Shown: in pieces, positions 36,669 to 45,999 of the stretch
How positions within the stretch are numbered: position 1 is the stretch's first letter
Layout of the letters: each line of letters starts with the position of its first letter
Source of the DNA: Flavobacterium sp. CYK-55
Lineage (GTDB): Bacteria > Bacteroidota > Bacteroidia > Flavobacteriales > Flavobacteriaceae
Direction: 5' to 3'
Length of the DNA: 64,000 nucleotides
Assembly (NCBI RefSeq): GCF_018413465.1
Contig: NZ_JAHCDK010000010.1
Coordinates: 62,001 to 126,000, forward strand
Notes under the pieces: model-generated
The model's input: only the letters and a program-made list of their open reading frames with translations
Told to the model about the DNA's origin: nothing
The model's database searches: none
Position numbers and translations under genes: made by a program

Positions 36669-37025
36669 ATGATGAGTTTTATAGCGCCTTTAAATACCGA
36701 TATGCTTTTGGATGAAGCCTCAAAACAAGAGCTCTACCTTAAACTCATTGAGCAAATCAACAAAGATTTTAATTTGGCCAATGAAGGTGTTGATTTTCCG
36801 ATGAGCACCACGCCTGAAGAACTCAAAATACAACTACACGAAAAAATGTACCGGCTTATTCAATACAAATTTGCCGAATATCTCAACTTGCTTTACATTG
36901 TTGATGTTTCAGAAGATCAAGTTAAAAAGCTCGACGGTTCAGACCTAAACAAACTTTCTAAAGAAGTAGCTTTTTTGATTCTCAAACGCGAATGGGTAAA
37001 AGTCTGGTTTCGCAACCGATACTAA
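36669..37025 (+). CDS. Small conserved-looking cytosolic protein of unknown function
   Basis: The 118-residue protein is helical, with no signal or membrane segment. It starts MMSFIAPLNTDMLLDEAS and includes a hydrophobic segment YKFAEYLNLLYIVDVSEDQV. It begins three bases after the upstream membrane protein, in the same operon. Its last four bases overlap the tail of the convergent YiiX-like gene. I do not recognise a family. Confidence 0.75.
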   Translation: MMSFIAPLNTDMLLDEASKQELYLKLIEQINKDFNLANEGVDFPMSTTPEELKIQLHEKMYRLIQYKFAEYLNLLYIVDVSEDQVKKLDGSDLNKLSKEVAFLILKREWVKVWFRNRY

Positions 37026-37645
37026 TTGATATTTTGTTCAAATATTTTTTTGAAATTGGGATTATTCCGAAAAAAGTCAACCGGATAATATTCTATAACC
37101 TCGCGCTCTAATATTTTTGAAGAAAAAAAATCCAAGGTTTGTTTATTCTTAACAAAATGAAACTTCTTGTTGTTTAATTTTTCTAGAACTTCAACACAAA
37201 ATTCAGAGCAATAAAGTTTTTTATTTTGGGCTTTAAAATCAGTATCGAAGGTGATTTTTTGCTTCGAATAACTCTGAAGAATTTCATATAATCTAAGCTG
37301 TTCCTTTTTTGATATAGCACATGCCCAAATACTCAGATAGAATAAATCCTGAGGGCTTTTAAAACCTGCAAGCGATTCAATAACCAAATCTGAAGGCCCG
37401 TTGCGGTCATTGATTACATGATAAATCATAAATTTTTTACGCACCCAAAGTCCAATTCCAACATGTGTGATATGCGGATCTTTAAGATTGTATTTTTCGG
37501 CTATTAAACCTACTTTTTGTTTGGTTCCGCGACAAATTAAATAGATGCAATCTTTGCGATATAGGTTTTGAGCTGATAACGAACTACTGCACAATAACAG
37601 CATGGCAGACCAAAACACAAGCAAGGTCTGAATTGTTGATTTCAT
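37022..37645 (-). CDS. YiiX/YaeF-like permuted papain-fold peptidase
   Basis: The 207-residue secreted protein has a signal peptide (about 1-25, ending SSLSAQ). The catalytic-type His lies in ITHVGIGLWV near residue 61, and the Cys in KLYCSEFCVEVLEKL near residue 150. The order His before Cys is that of the circularly permuted NlpC/P60 superfamily (YaeF/YiiX, peptidase C92). Amidase or peptidase activity on cell wall or lipid-linked substrates is inferred only from fold. It starts 11 bases after the DUF5686 gene. Confidence 0.8.
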   Translation of the reverse strand: MKSTIQTLLVFWSAMLLLCSSSLSAQNLYRKDCIYLICRGTKQKVGLIAEKYNLKDPHITHVGIGLWVRKKFMIYHVINDRNGPSDLVIESLAGFKSPQDLFYLSIWACAISKKEQLRLYEILQSYSKQKITFDTDFKAQNKKLYCSEFCVEVLEKLNNKKFHFVKNKQTLDFFSSKILEREVIEYYPVDFFRNNPNFKKIFEQNIN

Positions 37646-37656
37646 TATTTTGTGAT

Positions 37657-40041
37657 TTATTGTGTGCTGAACTGAAAAGTAATTTTGTAAGCTAGATTGT
37701 CATTCGCTTCCGGATGGGCATAATATCCGTATCGATAAAAAACAGCAGTTCCTATACCTAAGTAGCCAATATTTGAGACGTTTACCTTAATCAAATTGTC
37801 TAAGCCTAATCCGGCTTCTAAAAACACATTTTTTTGATCTTTAAACCAAAGATTTGCTGTGTTTTGTTGATTTAATAATTGACCCCAACCCAAATGATTA
37901 TATATACTCAGACCGGGTTGCACATATTTGGTTTTAAATAATAAAGTGCCAAAATGATGTTTTAAAAATAGATGTGCATATCGATCAGATGAAAACTCGT
38001 ACGGCTTCATGGTTTGAAAAGTATTCTTAGTCACATAAGGGATGTCGGAATCATAACTGCCTTCACCGGTAAACTGCAAACCTAAGGGTACTGTTTGGTT
38101 GATATAGCCTGACTCAAATCGGTAGGAAGTTGTTCCGAAATTAGTAGTGTAAAAGCTTTGTTCAACAGCCATTTGTAATTTGAGGTAATTCAAGTCTGAG
38201 TTAAACCAATTTTTGATTCCTTTTGATCCAAAAAAGTACAAGATTGGATAGGTGGTTCCCGAACTAATATTTCTGTTAAAAACCTGCGTTATTTTTTCTT
38301 TGTAAGCAAACCTCAAGAAAATTCTCAAATCGGTATTGTGGTATCGGCTCAAATTTGAAACAAAATCAATAGGGTAAACAGGCTTAATGCTTGTTCTGTT
38401 GAGCGAAGTTTCACCAGTTAAATATCTTGAAATTCTATACCGAGCAACAATTGAGTTTTGATGAACATTGTCAAACCACGAACTTATAAACCTTCTCCAT
38501 TTTAGTATATTTTTATCATACAGACTCAAATCAGTTCCTCCGATTTCAAATAGATTGTTTTGATGGCTAATACCAATACATAGCTCGTGTTTTTTTGAAA
38601 TAAAGTAGTTGGCTTCATAACCGTATTTCCACTCAGAATCGCCTGTTCCGTAACCAGCAAATGCGCCCAATGAAAATTTTGAAGAGATTTTTTCATTGGT
38701 GTAAAAACCAGTTCCTAACCGTAATTTTTCAAACTCGTTATAATGGAACGTTTGAGAAAGATCAAGATCAACATAACCCAAATCTACTCGATTGTTGGCT
38801 GCTTTTTCGGCTATTCTCAAATAGCGATCAAACTGATGTTTTTGCCCGATACTATCCATAAAGCGATAGGTTTTAATCTCCTGATTATTGAGCTTTTCTT
38901 TTCGGTTTTCATCCCAAAACGATGTGTCTTTTTGGCCTGCATCAGCTGCTAAATGAACCGCTTCCAGCGCAAATTCTTTACGGGTAAGTTTAGGATTAAT
39001 CTGCACTTGGTTAAGATAGCTTTTCCCTTCAAAAACAAAACCGGCTTTTTTAGACGGATATTCATCAAGTTGCAATACGTAATTTAATTGTTCCGGAAAC
39101 CAATAAGTTCCTCCAATTAATTGATATTGTTGTTGAATTTTTAAATTAATCTTACCGCGTTGATAAGGCGATGCAATTACATTTTGCACAGCATACTTAT
39201 TTGAGTTGATATACAGTAATCCTTTCAATCCATCAAAGTTCTTGTTTTTTTTAGGTTCAAACGAAATAATAAAAACAGTATCTTTTTCTTTCAGAAAAGA
39301 GTCTTCAATTTTAAACTTATATTTTTTTAAGCTGCCAGAGCTGATCGGATTTAAGTAGTGAATATCGATTAGTTTGATGTTGTCTTGATAAAACGAAAAA
39401 GGTTGCATTTCAGTAGCGACAGAGGCAAACATCGGGTTTTTAAATCCTGAGACTTTTGTAGCCAAAACTTCTTCATCGCTTAAATCGGGGGCGATAAATT
39501 TTCTGCGCGTTACGTTTTCCATGATAAATAAATGTTTTCCCCGCATAAATTGCTTCAAGCCAATACTGTCTTTTTGGTCTTTTGAATTGAGCTTAAGATC
39601 AGCAACCAATTTGTTGTAGCATTGATAAGTAAAAGACCCTGATTTTTCAGGATTGTTGATGTCTTTGTTTTCAATAACTTTTTTCATGATGCGCCAAGCA
39701 GGATTCTCACCGGGATAAACCGTAACCTCATTCAAATTTTGACTATCCGGAGTCAAGGCAATAGTCATGATCGAGTTCGGAGCTACTGTAAAAGGTACTA
39801 TTTTGGTTTGATAACCAATAAAACTGCACCTAAGCGAAGTAATCTCTTGAGCCGAATAATAACTAAATGTACCGTTGATATCGCTACTAACCGATAGAGC
39901 GCTGTTGTTGTTGAATATAATATTCGCAAATGACAAAGGTTCGCCTGATGCTGCATCAACAACTTTTCCTCGGAGCGTTTGTTGGGCATACAAACCGATG
40001 AAGAAAAAACAAAAACACAGAATCAAAAACTTTTTTTGCAT
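37657..40041 (-). CDS. DUF5686 family outer-membrane protein with carboxypeptidase-like regulatory domain
   Basis: The 794-residue protein has a signal peptide (about 1-20). A beta-sandwich like the regulatory domain of carboxypeptidase D follows (about 22-95; LRGKVVDAASGEPLSFANIIF). A periplasmic region lies at about 105-330. The C-terminal half is beta-rich with many aromatic strands (from about 430, HQFDRYLRIA onward) and ends FQFSTQ, consistent with a membrane barrel. The N-terminal domain is like that of SusC/TonB receptors, but no plug or TonB box is seen. It is probably co-transcribed with the YiiX-like gene. Function is unknown. Confidence 0.82.
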   Translation of the reverse strand: MQKKFLILCFCFFFIGLYAQQTLRGKVVDAASGEPLSFANIIFNNNSALSVSSDINGTFSYYSAQEITSLRCSFIGYQTKIVPFTVAPNSIMTIALTPDSQNLNEVTVYPGENPAWRIMKKVIENKDINNPEKSGSFTYQCYNKLVADLKLNSKDQKDSIGLKQFMRGKHLFIMENVTRRKFIAPDLSDEEVLATKVSGFKNPMFASVATEMQPFSFYQDNIKLIDIHYLNPISSGSLKKYKFKIEDSFLKEKDTVFIISFEPKKNKNFDGLKGLLYINSNKYAVQNVIASPYQRGKINLKIQQQYQLIGGTYWFPEQLNYVLQLDEYPSKKAGFVFEGKSYLNQVQINPKLTRKEFALEAVHLAADAGQKDTSFWDENRKEKLNNQEIKTYRFMDSIGQKHQFDRYLRIAEKAANNRVDLGYVDLDLSQTFHYNEFEKLRLGTGFYTNEKISSKFSLGAFAGYGTGDSEWKYGYEANYFISKKHELCIGISHQNNLFEIGGTDLSLYDKNILKWRRFISSWFDNVHQNSIVARYRISRYLTGETSLNRTSIKPVYPIDFVSNLSRYHNTDLRIFLRFAYKEKITQVFNRNISSGTTYPILYFFGSKGIKNWFNSDLNYLKLQMAVEQSFYTTNFGTTSYRFESGYINQTVPLGLQFTGEGSYDSDIPYVTKNTFQTMKPYEFSSDRYAHLFLKHHFGTLLFKTKYVQPGLSIYNHLGWGQLLNQQNTANLWFKDQKNVFLEAGLGLDNLIKVNVSNIGYLGIGTAVFYRYGYYAHPEANDNLAYKITFQFSTQ

Positions 40042-40056
40042 AGATAAATGTATAAA

Positions 40057-40086
40057 AAACCACAGTAAGCTATCTCACTGTGGTTT
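40057..40086 (-). terminator. Terminator of the secreted protein gene at 40096
   Basis: On the minus strand AAACCACAGT/ACTGTGGTTT with a 10-nt loop is followed by TTTTTT. Confidence 0.85.
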
Positions 40087-40095
40087 AATTAATTT

Positions 40096-40818
40096 TTACG
40101 GTTGGGCACCCCATCCAGAACTGTAACCAGAAGAGCCGCTTGAAGAATTAACAACAACTGTTCTAATACTGCCTTCGTCCATCCATCCGCCAATAACAAG
40201 GCCGACGAGTCCGCCAACAGCAGTGCCTATAGGGCCAAATGTGCTTCCATAACTAGCCCCAATACCGCCCCAAATAATAGCGTTGTATCCGTTAGAGCGA
40301 TTCAAAAGTACGGTGTCTGAATAATTGCTATGACCAAGTGACCCTTTGCCGGGCGAAGTTTCGGTCTGATCAAAATAGGGCGCTATCAAATTGTAGTTGA
40401 TGGCCAAAACACACAAGACATCCTTTTTTTCACGATCAGCAATTTTACTTTTTTGAACTTCGTCAACCAATTTGGTTATGCTGTAGTGCTCTAGTGATTT
40501 TTGTAAAAAAACCTTGGCTTCGTTTGAATACTTAGCATTTTTAATGATTGAAGCATTGTTAGCATTTTTGAAGCTTGCTAAAATTTGATTAAAATCAGCT
40601 AATGAAATGTTGCCCTGTTCCGGAAAGAACTTTTTGATGTAGAGGTCTAAAGTTTCTTGATCAATGTTGTTGAGTTTACCATTCTGATAATCAACATAAA
40701 CAGCTTTGGCTGCGGTGACTACATCAATTCCAAATTGATTGTAAGGGTTGTTGGCTTGCGCTAAGCTCAATGATGCGCAAAAAACGCTGGCAATAATGCC
40801 TAAAAGAATTTTTTTCAT
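40096..40818 (-). CDS. Secreted protein with glycine-rich C-terminal segment, unknown function
   Basis: The 240-residue protein has a signal peptide (1-20, ending SLSLAQA). A helical hydrophilic middle (about 25-145) follows. The C-terminal part contains a glycine-zipper-like hydrophobic stretch (GIGASYGSTFGPIGTAVGGL, VGLVIGGWMDEGS) and a Ser/Gly tail. Glycine zippers occur in proteins that associate with membranes, so envelope attachment is plausible. I do not recognise a family. Confidence 0.75.
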   Translation of the reverse strand: MKKILLGIIASVFCASLSLAQANNPYNQFGIDVVTAAKAVYVDYQNGKLNNIDQETLDLYIKKFFPEQGNISLADFNQILASFKNANNASIIKNAKYSNEAKVFLQKSLEHYSITKLVDEVQKSKIADREKKDVLCVLAINYNLIAPYFDQTETSPGKGSLGHSNYSDTVLLNRSNGYNAIIWGGIGASYGSTFGPIGTAVGGLVGLVIGGWMDEGSIRTVVVNSSSGSSGYSSGWGAQP

Positions 40819-40938
40819 GATATAAATATTAAATGGCGTTGATAATAAAAATGTTTGAACCTTCTCGAGAGTTTCAGAAAACTAAATTAGTAAGATTTGC
40901 AATTTATGCGCTGAGGATTTTCTGTAGTTTTTCTTAAT

Positions 40939-41472
40939 TTAAAAATAAACCCGAACAAACGGCATAAAGGCCTCGCTATACACAAAATCATCTTTTTTAA
41001 ACAGCACATTATATCTGAAACCCACCGTTATGTTGTCAGTACTGTAACCGGCACCAAAATACAAGGCGGTATTCCAAAAGTTGCGTTTGTATTCCAATTG
41101 TTTGAATTCTTGATTAACGCGAACTTGCTCTAATTCAACCGATAACTGAATGGCCTCCATCGGATTGAACAACCCGATCAAACTTCCGCCGTAAATATTT
41201 GACGTATATTCGTTTTTAAACTTTACATGACTGCCCTGCAAGCCTACACCAGCCGAAAAATAATCGTTAAAATTATAAACAGCACTGGGTGCAATCAGAA
41301 TATCGGTATAGCCTGAACCTACACTAATTCCGAAGCCTCCGCCAAAGCGTACATGATCCCAAAAGTCGCTTTTAGGGGTTTGGTTTTGAGCGTTTGAGGT
41401 GATGGTTAAAAGCAAACTAAAAAATGCGAAAATCCATTTTATTCTATCCGAAAAAAACACATTTTTAAACAT
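40939..41472 (-). CDS. Outer-membrane beta-barrel-like protein next to sucA
   Basis: The 177-residue protein has a signal sequence (about 1-28, ending SNAQN). Short amphipathic strands follow (VRFGGGFGISVGSGYTDIL, FSAGVGLQGSHVKF, TALYFGAGYSTDNITVGFRYN) and a C-terminal aromatic VYF, the pattern of a small outer-membrane barrel. I recall relatives being labelled alpha-ketoglutarate decarboxylase, apparently because they neighbour sucA. Nothing in this sequence supports that activity. Confidence 0.75.
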   Translation of the reverse strand: MFKNVFFSDRIKWIFAFFSLLLTITSNAQNQTPKSDFWDHVRFGGGFGISVGSGYTDILIAPSAVYNFNDYFSAGVGLQGSHVKFKNEYTSNIYGGSLIGLFNPMEAIQLSVELEQVRVNQEFKQLEYKRNFWNTALYFGAGYSTDNITVGFRYNVLFKKDDFVYSEAFMPFVRVYF

Positions 41473-41538
41473 GTCAAGTTTTTTTTTGATTAAAACATAA
41501 AAGTATCCAAATTAATGAGAAATGAAAGGCATTTATTG

Positions 41539-41546
41539 TACTTTTG
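41539..41546 (+). promoter_or_regulatory. -7 element of sucA
   Basis: TACTTTTG fits TAnnTTTG, 40 bp before the sucA start codon. No TTG at ideal spacing is seen. Confidence 0.5.
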
Positions 41547-41586
41547 CCTAACATTTTTTAAAAATCCGCACATTCCTATATAAATT

Positions 41587-44346
41587 ATGGACAGGTTTTC
41601 ATTTCTGAACGCAGCACATACCCAGTTTTTTGCCGATTTATACGAACAATACACCCAAAACCCAGACAGCGTTGAACCCAGTTGGAGAGCATTTTTCCAA
41701 GGTTTTGACTTTGGGTTGGAATCATCGGGTGAGTACATCGGTGAGCAAATTGCTGCCGAAGCTCAAACCGGCACCGGTTCTGAAAAACTTCAAAAAGAAT
41801 TCAACGTACTTCGTCTGATTGATGGCTATAGAACCCGCGGTCATTTGTTTACCAAAACCAATCCGGTACGCGATCGTCGTGTGTATGCACCCAATTTAGA
41901 TTTAGAACATTTCGGTCTGGGCGCAATCGATTTAGAAACCGTTTTTGATGCCGCCAGAGTATTGGGCAAACAGCCGTGTTCACTCAAACAAATATTGGTG
42001 CATTTACAAAATATGTACTGCCAACACATTGGTATTGAATACATGCACATGGAAAACCCGATTTTTGTCAATTGGGTACAAGAGCGCATCAACCAAAATG
42101 ACAACCAGCCCAACTTTAACGCTGAGCAGAAAAAACACATCCTCGGAAAACTCAATCAAGCGGTTTCATTCGAGAACTTTTTACATACCAAATATGTCGG
42201 ACAAAAACGTTTCTCGCTCGAAGGCGGCGAAAGTCTCATTCCCGCGCTTGATGCCGTGATTGAAGCGGCTGCCGAAAAAGGCGTAGAGCATTTTGTTATG
42301 GGTATGGCCCACCGCGGACGTCTGAATACGCTGGCCAATATTTTTGAAAAACCCACCCAAGATATATTCTCAGAGTTTGACGGAAAAGACTATGACAAAG
42401 AATATTTTGACGGTGACGTAAAATACCACTTAGGGCTTACCTCTGAGCGCAAAACCAAATCAGGTAAAAAAATCAACATTAATTTGGCGCCGAATCCTTC
42501 GCATCTTGAAACCGTAGGTGCCGTGATTGAAGGAATTTCTCGCGCCAAACAAGACAAATATTTCCCGGACGATTTCTCAAAAGTATTGCCGATTGCTGTA
42601 CATGGCGATGCGGCCGTAGCCGGACAAGGCATCGTGTATGAAATTGTACAAATGGCTTTGCTGGACGGATACAAAACCGGCGGAACCATTCACATCGTCA
42701 TCAACAACCAAGTAGGTTTTACCACCAATTACCTCGATGCGCGTTCATCCACCTATTGTACCGATATTGCCAAAGTAACGCTTTCACCGGTGTTACACGT
42801 CAATGCCGACGATTCTGAAGCCGTGGTGCACGCCATGTTGTTTGCCCTTGATTTCAGAATGCAATTCGGACGCGATGTATTTATCGATTTACTCGGATAT
42901 CGCAAATACGGACACAACGAAGGCGACGAGCCGCGTTTTACCCAACCGGTCTTGTACAAAATCATCGCGCGTCACAAAAACCCACGCGACATTTACGCCG
43001 AGAAGCTCATCACCGACGGCATTATTGATGCAGCTTATGTAACCAAAATTGAAAATGATTACAAAGCCAAGCTCGATGAAAACCTTCAAGCTTCGCGCAA
43101 AAAAGATAAAACCATCATCAAACCCTTCTTGCAAGACGAGTGGAAAGGCTTTGTTCAGGTTTCAGATGATGAAATGCTCAAAAAAGTCGACACCAAATTT
43201 GACCGCAAAAAACTCGATCAAATCATCGAGACCATTGCCAATTTGCCTTCAGACAAAAAATTCATCAGCAAGATTCAAAAAATTGTTTCTGATCGCAAAA
43301 CGATGTATGACAACAACGCCCTTGATTGGGGAACCGCAGAGGCTTTGGCCTACGGAACCTTGCTTACCGAAGGCTACGATGTGCGTATTTCAGGTCAAGA
43401 CGTTGAGCGCGGAACCTTCTCGCACCGTCATGCGGTAGTGAAAGTTGAAGACAGCGAAGAAGAAGTCATCTTGCTCAACCAACTCAAAGACAAAAAAGGA
43501 CAATTCCACATCTATAATTCATTCCTTTCAGAATACGGCGTACTCGGATTTGACTACGGTTATGCCTTGACCAATCCGAATGCACTCACCATTTGGGAAG
43601 CGCAGTTTGGTGACTTCTCTAACGGAGCCCAGATCATGATTGACCAATACATTTCTTGTGGCGAAGACAAATGGAACAACCAAAACGGCATCGTGCTTTT
43701 GTTGCCTCACGGATATGAAGGACAAGGGGCTGAGCACTCATCGGCGCGTATGGAGCGCTACTTGCAGCTTTGTGCCCGTCACAATATGTATGTAGCCGAT
43801 TGTACCACACCGGCCAACTTTTTCCACTTGTTGCGCCGTCAGATGAAAACCAAATTCCGCAAACCGCTCGTGGTGTTCTCGCCTAAGAGTTTATTGCGCC
43901 ATCCGCTGTGTGTATCTACCGTTGACGAGCTGGCCAAAGGCGAGTTCCAAGAAACCATAGACGATACCGGCGTTGACAAGAAAAAAGTAAAAACCGTAGT
44001 GTTCTGCACCGGTAAATTTTATTACGACATCTTGGCCGAGCGTGAAAACTTAGGCCGCAACGATGTAGCTTTGGTGCGCATTGAGCAGCTGTTTCCGTTG
44101 CCGGTAGAGCAACTCAAAGCCATCATCAAAAGCTATCCGAAGGCCGATGATTTTGTTTGGGCACAAGAAGAGCCGAAAAACATGGGCGCCTATAGTTATA
44201 TGCTCATGAATTTCGACTTGGTGCCTTGGCGTTTAGCATCGCTCAAAGCTTATGCAGCACCGGCTGCCGGAAGTCACACGCGTGATCGCCGCCGCCATGC
44301 CGATGCCATTAGAATGGTATTTGATAAAAATTTATTCAGATCATAA
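41587..44346 (+). CDS. sucA: 2-oxoglutarate dehydrogenase E1 component
   Basis: E1 decarboxylates 2-oxoglutarate with thiamine diphosphate and reductively acylates the lipoyl arm of E2 in the TCA cycle. The 919-residue protein shows the N-terminal FLNAAHTQFFADLYEQYTQNP, RTRGHLFTKTNPV, the substrate-site GMAHRGRLNTLANI, the ThDP-binding GDAAVAGQGIVYEIVQM with INNQVGFTT, and the transketolase-like LLPHGYEGQGAEHSSARMER. It lies upstream of sucB, with a 247-bp gap that holds a dispersed repeat. Confidence 0.96.
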   Translation: MDRFSFLNAAHTQFFADLYEQYTQNPDSVEPSWRAFFQGFDFGLESSGEYIGEQIAAEAQTGTGSEKLQKEFNVLRLIDGYRTRGHLFTKTNPVRDRRVYAPNLDLEHFGLGAIDLETVFDAARVLGKQPCSLKQILVHLQNMYCQHIGIEYMHMENPIFVNWVQERINQNDNQPNFNAEQKKHILGKLNQAVSFENFLHTKYVGQKRFSLEGGESLIPALDAVIEAAAEKGVEHFVMGMAHRGRLNTLANIFEKPTQDIFSEFDGKDYDKEYFDGDVKYHLGLTSERKTKSGKKININLAPNPSHLETVGAVIEGISRAKQDKYFPDDFSKVLPIAVHGDAAVAGQGIVYEIVQMALLDGYKTGGTIHIVINNQVGFTTNYLDARSSTYCTDIAKVTLSPVLHVNADDSEAVVHAMLFALDFRMQFGRDVFIDLLGYRKYGHNEGDEPRFTQPVLYKIIARHKNPRDIYAEKLITDGIIDAAYVTKIENDYKAKLDENLQASRKKDKTIIKPFLQDEWKGFVQVSDDEMLKKVDTKFDRKKLDQIIETIANLPSDKKFISKIQKIVSDRKTMYDNNALDWGTAEALAYGTLLTEGYDVRISGQDVERGTFSHRHAVVKVEDSEEEVILLNQLKDKKGQFHIYNSFLSEYGVLGFDYGYALTNPNALTIWEAQFGDFSNGAQIMIDQYISCGEDKWNNQNGIVLLLPHGYEGQGAEHSSARMERYLQLCARHNMYVADCTTPANFFHLLRRQMKTKFRKPLVVFSPKSLLRHPLCVSTVDELAKGEFQETIDDTGVDKKKVKTVVFCTGKFYYDILAERENLGRNDVALVRIEQLFPLPVEQLKAIIKSYPKADDFVWAQEEPKNMGAYSYMLMNFDLVPWRLASLKAYAAPAAGSHTRDRRRHADAIRMVFDKNLFRS

Positions 44347-44440
44347 GAAGCTCATTCCCGCTCTGCGCTGCAATCTTTGGGTTCTTCAAGAAAGAACCAA
44401 AAGGATTTCCGCTTCGATCGGGGCTAGGGCAGCAGAGAAA
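44347..44440 (+). repeat. Dispersed hairpin repeat, copy 6
   Basis: AAGCTCATTCCCGCTCTGCG, CTGCAATCTTTGGGTTCTTC, AAGAAAGAACCAAAAGGATT and TCCGCTTCGATCGGGGCTAG follow one another, giving a hairpin GGTTCTTCAAGAAAGAACC in the middle. It begins right at the sucA stop codon and separates sucA from sucB. Confidence 0.75.
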
Positions 44441-44464
44441 ACAGAAACAATACAATAAAGAATA

Positions 44465-44607
44465 AACTAAAATATACTACTATGATTTTAGAGATATTTG
44501 AAATTAAAAGGAGGACAGCCAGTGGCTGTCAGGTATTTTGAATATTCTAAAACAGTTCAATACTAATTAGAGAAATAACTAAAATATATTACTATGATTT
44601 TAGAAAT
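44465..44607 (+). repeat. Duplicated sucB start region with a mini-ORF
   Basis: A 31-bp stretch ending just after the first codons of sucB is present twice, at 44465-44495 and 44577-44607 (112 bp apart, two mismatches). The first copy keeps ATG ATT TTA GA and opens a 19-codon frame (44482-44541) that ends before sucB and is out of frame with it. The bases between hold a hairpin GACAGCC/GGCTGTC (about 44514-44530). Confidence 0.85.
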
Positions 44608-45823
44608 GAAAGTCCCATCACCGGGCGAATCGATCAAAGAAGTGGAAATCGCAACTTGGCTCGTGAAAGACGGAGATTATGTAGAAAAAGATCAAGCCAT
44701 TGCCGAGGTTGATTCAGACAAAGCAACCCTTGAACTTCCGGCTGAAGCCAGTGGCGTCATTACCCTAAAAGCCTCAGAAGGCGATACGGTAGCCGTTGGC
44801 GCTGTGGTGTGTTTGATTGACACCGCCGCTGCCAAAACCGCCGCCGCTGCACCTGCAGCCCCAGCCCCAGCCGAAAAACCCGCCGAAGCTCCTAAAGTAG
44901 AAGCTTCTAAACCTGCACCAGCACCAGCACCAGCCGCTACTTATGCAGCGCAAGCACCCTCACCGGCTGCTCGAAAAATATTAGACGAAAAAAACCTGCA
45001 ACCTTCTGACGTGATCGGCACCGGAAAAGGCGGTCGCATTACCAAAGACGATGCAGTGAATGCGGTAGCTTCTATGGGAACGCCCACCACCGGCGGTAAC
45101 CGGGGCAGCGAGCGTACCAAACTTTCAATGTTGCGCAGAAAAGTTGCCGAGCGTTTGGTTTCGGCCAAAAATGAAACAGCCATGCTTACTACGTTTAACG
45201 AAGTAGATATGACCAACATTTATGCGCTTCGCGAGCAATACAAAGACGAATTCAAAAACAAACACGGCGTGGGCTTGGGCTTTATGTCGTTCTTTACCAA
45301 AGCCGTTACCCGCGCTTTACAATTGTATCCGGATGTGAATTCGATGATTGACGGTCAAGAGAAAATCTCCTATAACTTTTGCGATATCTCCGTAGCGGTA
45401 TCAGGCCCGAAAGGATTGATGGTTCCGGTGATGCGCAATGCAGAAAACCTTTCTTTTAGAGGTGTGGAAGCCGAAATCAAACGTTTGGCTTTGCGCGCTC
45501 GTGATGGTCAAATTACCGTGGATGAAATGACCGGCGGAACTTTTACCATCTCCAATGGTGGTGTGTTTGGCAGTATGCTCAGCACGCCGATCATCAACCC
45601 GCCGCAATCAGGTATTTTAGGCATGCACAATGTGGTGGATAGACCGATTGTGCGCAACGGACAAATTGTGATTGCTCCGGTAATGTATGTGGCGCTTTCT
45701 TATGACCACCGCATCATTGACGGACGCGAATCAGTAGGTTTCTTAGTAGCAGTGAAGGAAGCGCTCGAGAATCCGGTAGAAATATTAATGGATAACAACC
45801 CTAAAAAAGCCTTAGAGCTTTAA
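44594..45823 (+). CDS. sucB: Dihydrolipoyllysine succinyltransferase (E2 of 2-oxoglutarate dehydrogenase)
   Basis: E2 moves the succinyl group from E1 to CoA. The 409-residue protein has one lipoyl domain (about 1-78) with Lys43 in VDSDKATLELP. An Ala/Pro/Lys linker follows (about 78-118). The peripheral subunit-binding domain (SPAARKILDEKNLQPSDVIG) comes next, and the acyltransferase core from about residue 175 ends with the active-site YDHRIIDGRESVGFLV. The start is confirmed by the lipoyl-domain N-terminus MILEMKVPSPGES. A decoy start lies 112 bp upstream. E3 is not in the window. Confidence 0.95.
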   Translation: MILEMKVPSPGESIKEVEIATWLVKDGDYVEKDQAIAEVDSDKATLELPAEASGVITLKASEGDTVAVGAVVCLIDTAAAKTAAAAPAAPAPAEKPAEAPKVEASKPAPAPAPAATYAAQAPSPAARKILDEKNLQPSDVIGTGKGGRITKDDAVNAVASMGTPTTGGNRGSERTKLSMLRRKVAERLVSAKNETAMLTTFNEVDMTNIYALREQYKDEFKNKHGVGLGFMSFFTKAVTRALQLYPDVNSMIDGQEKISYNFCDISVAVSGPKGLMVPVMRNAENLSFRGVEAEIKRLALRARDGQITVDEMTGGTFTISNGGVFGSMLSTPIINPPQSGILGMHNVVDRPIVRNGQIVIAPVMYVALSYDHRIIDGRESVGFLVAVKEALENPVEILMDNNPKKALEL

Positions 45824-45862
45824 GGGTTTCTTACGTTCCCGGATGGGACGCCTATATATTTG

Positions 45863-45896
45863 ATCCCGCTTGTTTTTTCAGGCGGGATTTTTTTTT
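45863..45896 (+). terminator. Terminator of sucB
   Basis: ATCCCGCTTG/CAGGCGGGAT (10-bp stem with one T-G pair), loop TTTTTT, followed by eight Ts. Confidence 0.88.
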
Positions 45897-45899
45897 AAG

Positions 45900-45945
45900 A
45901 CCTACAAGGTTTGATAAACCTCGCAGGTCACCCAACCTCGCAGGT
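45900..45945. repeat. ACCTCGCAGGT palindromic repeat cluster
   Basis: ACCTACAAGGTTT (45900-45912) faces AAACCTCGCAGGT (45916-45928), an inverted pair with two mismatches. ACCTCGCAGGT recurs at 45935-45945. It is an intergenic palindrome of REP type. Confidence 0.7.
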
Positions 45946-45999
45946 CAAAAAACCGCACAGTTTCCCACAGATTTTTCGTTTATTTGTGCAGCCGCGTGA

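Noticed and set aside
40939-41472. Alpha-ketoglutarate decarboxylase label
   Set aside because: The sequence is a small signal-bearing beta-barrel-like protein without thiamine-binding motifs; the real E1 is sucA next door.
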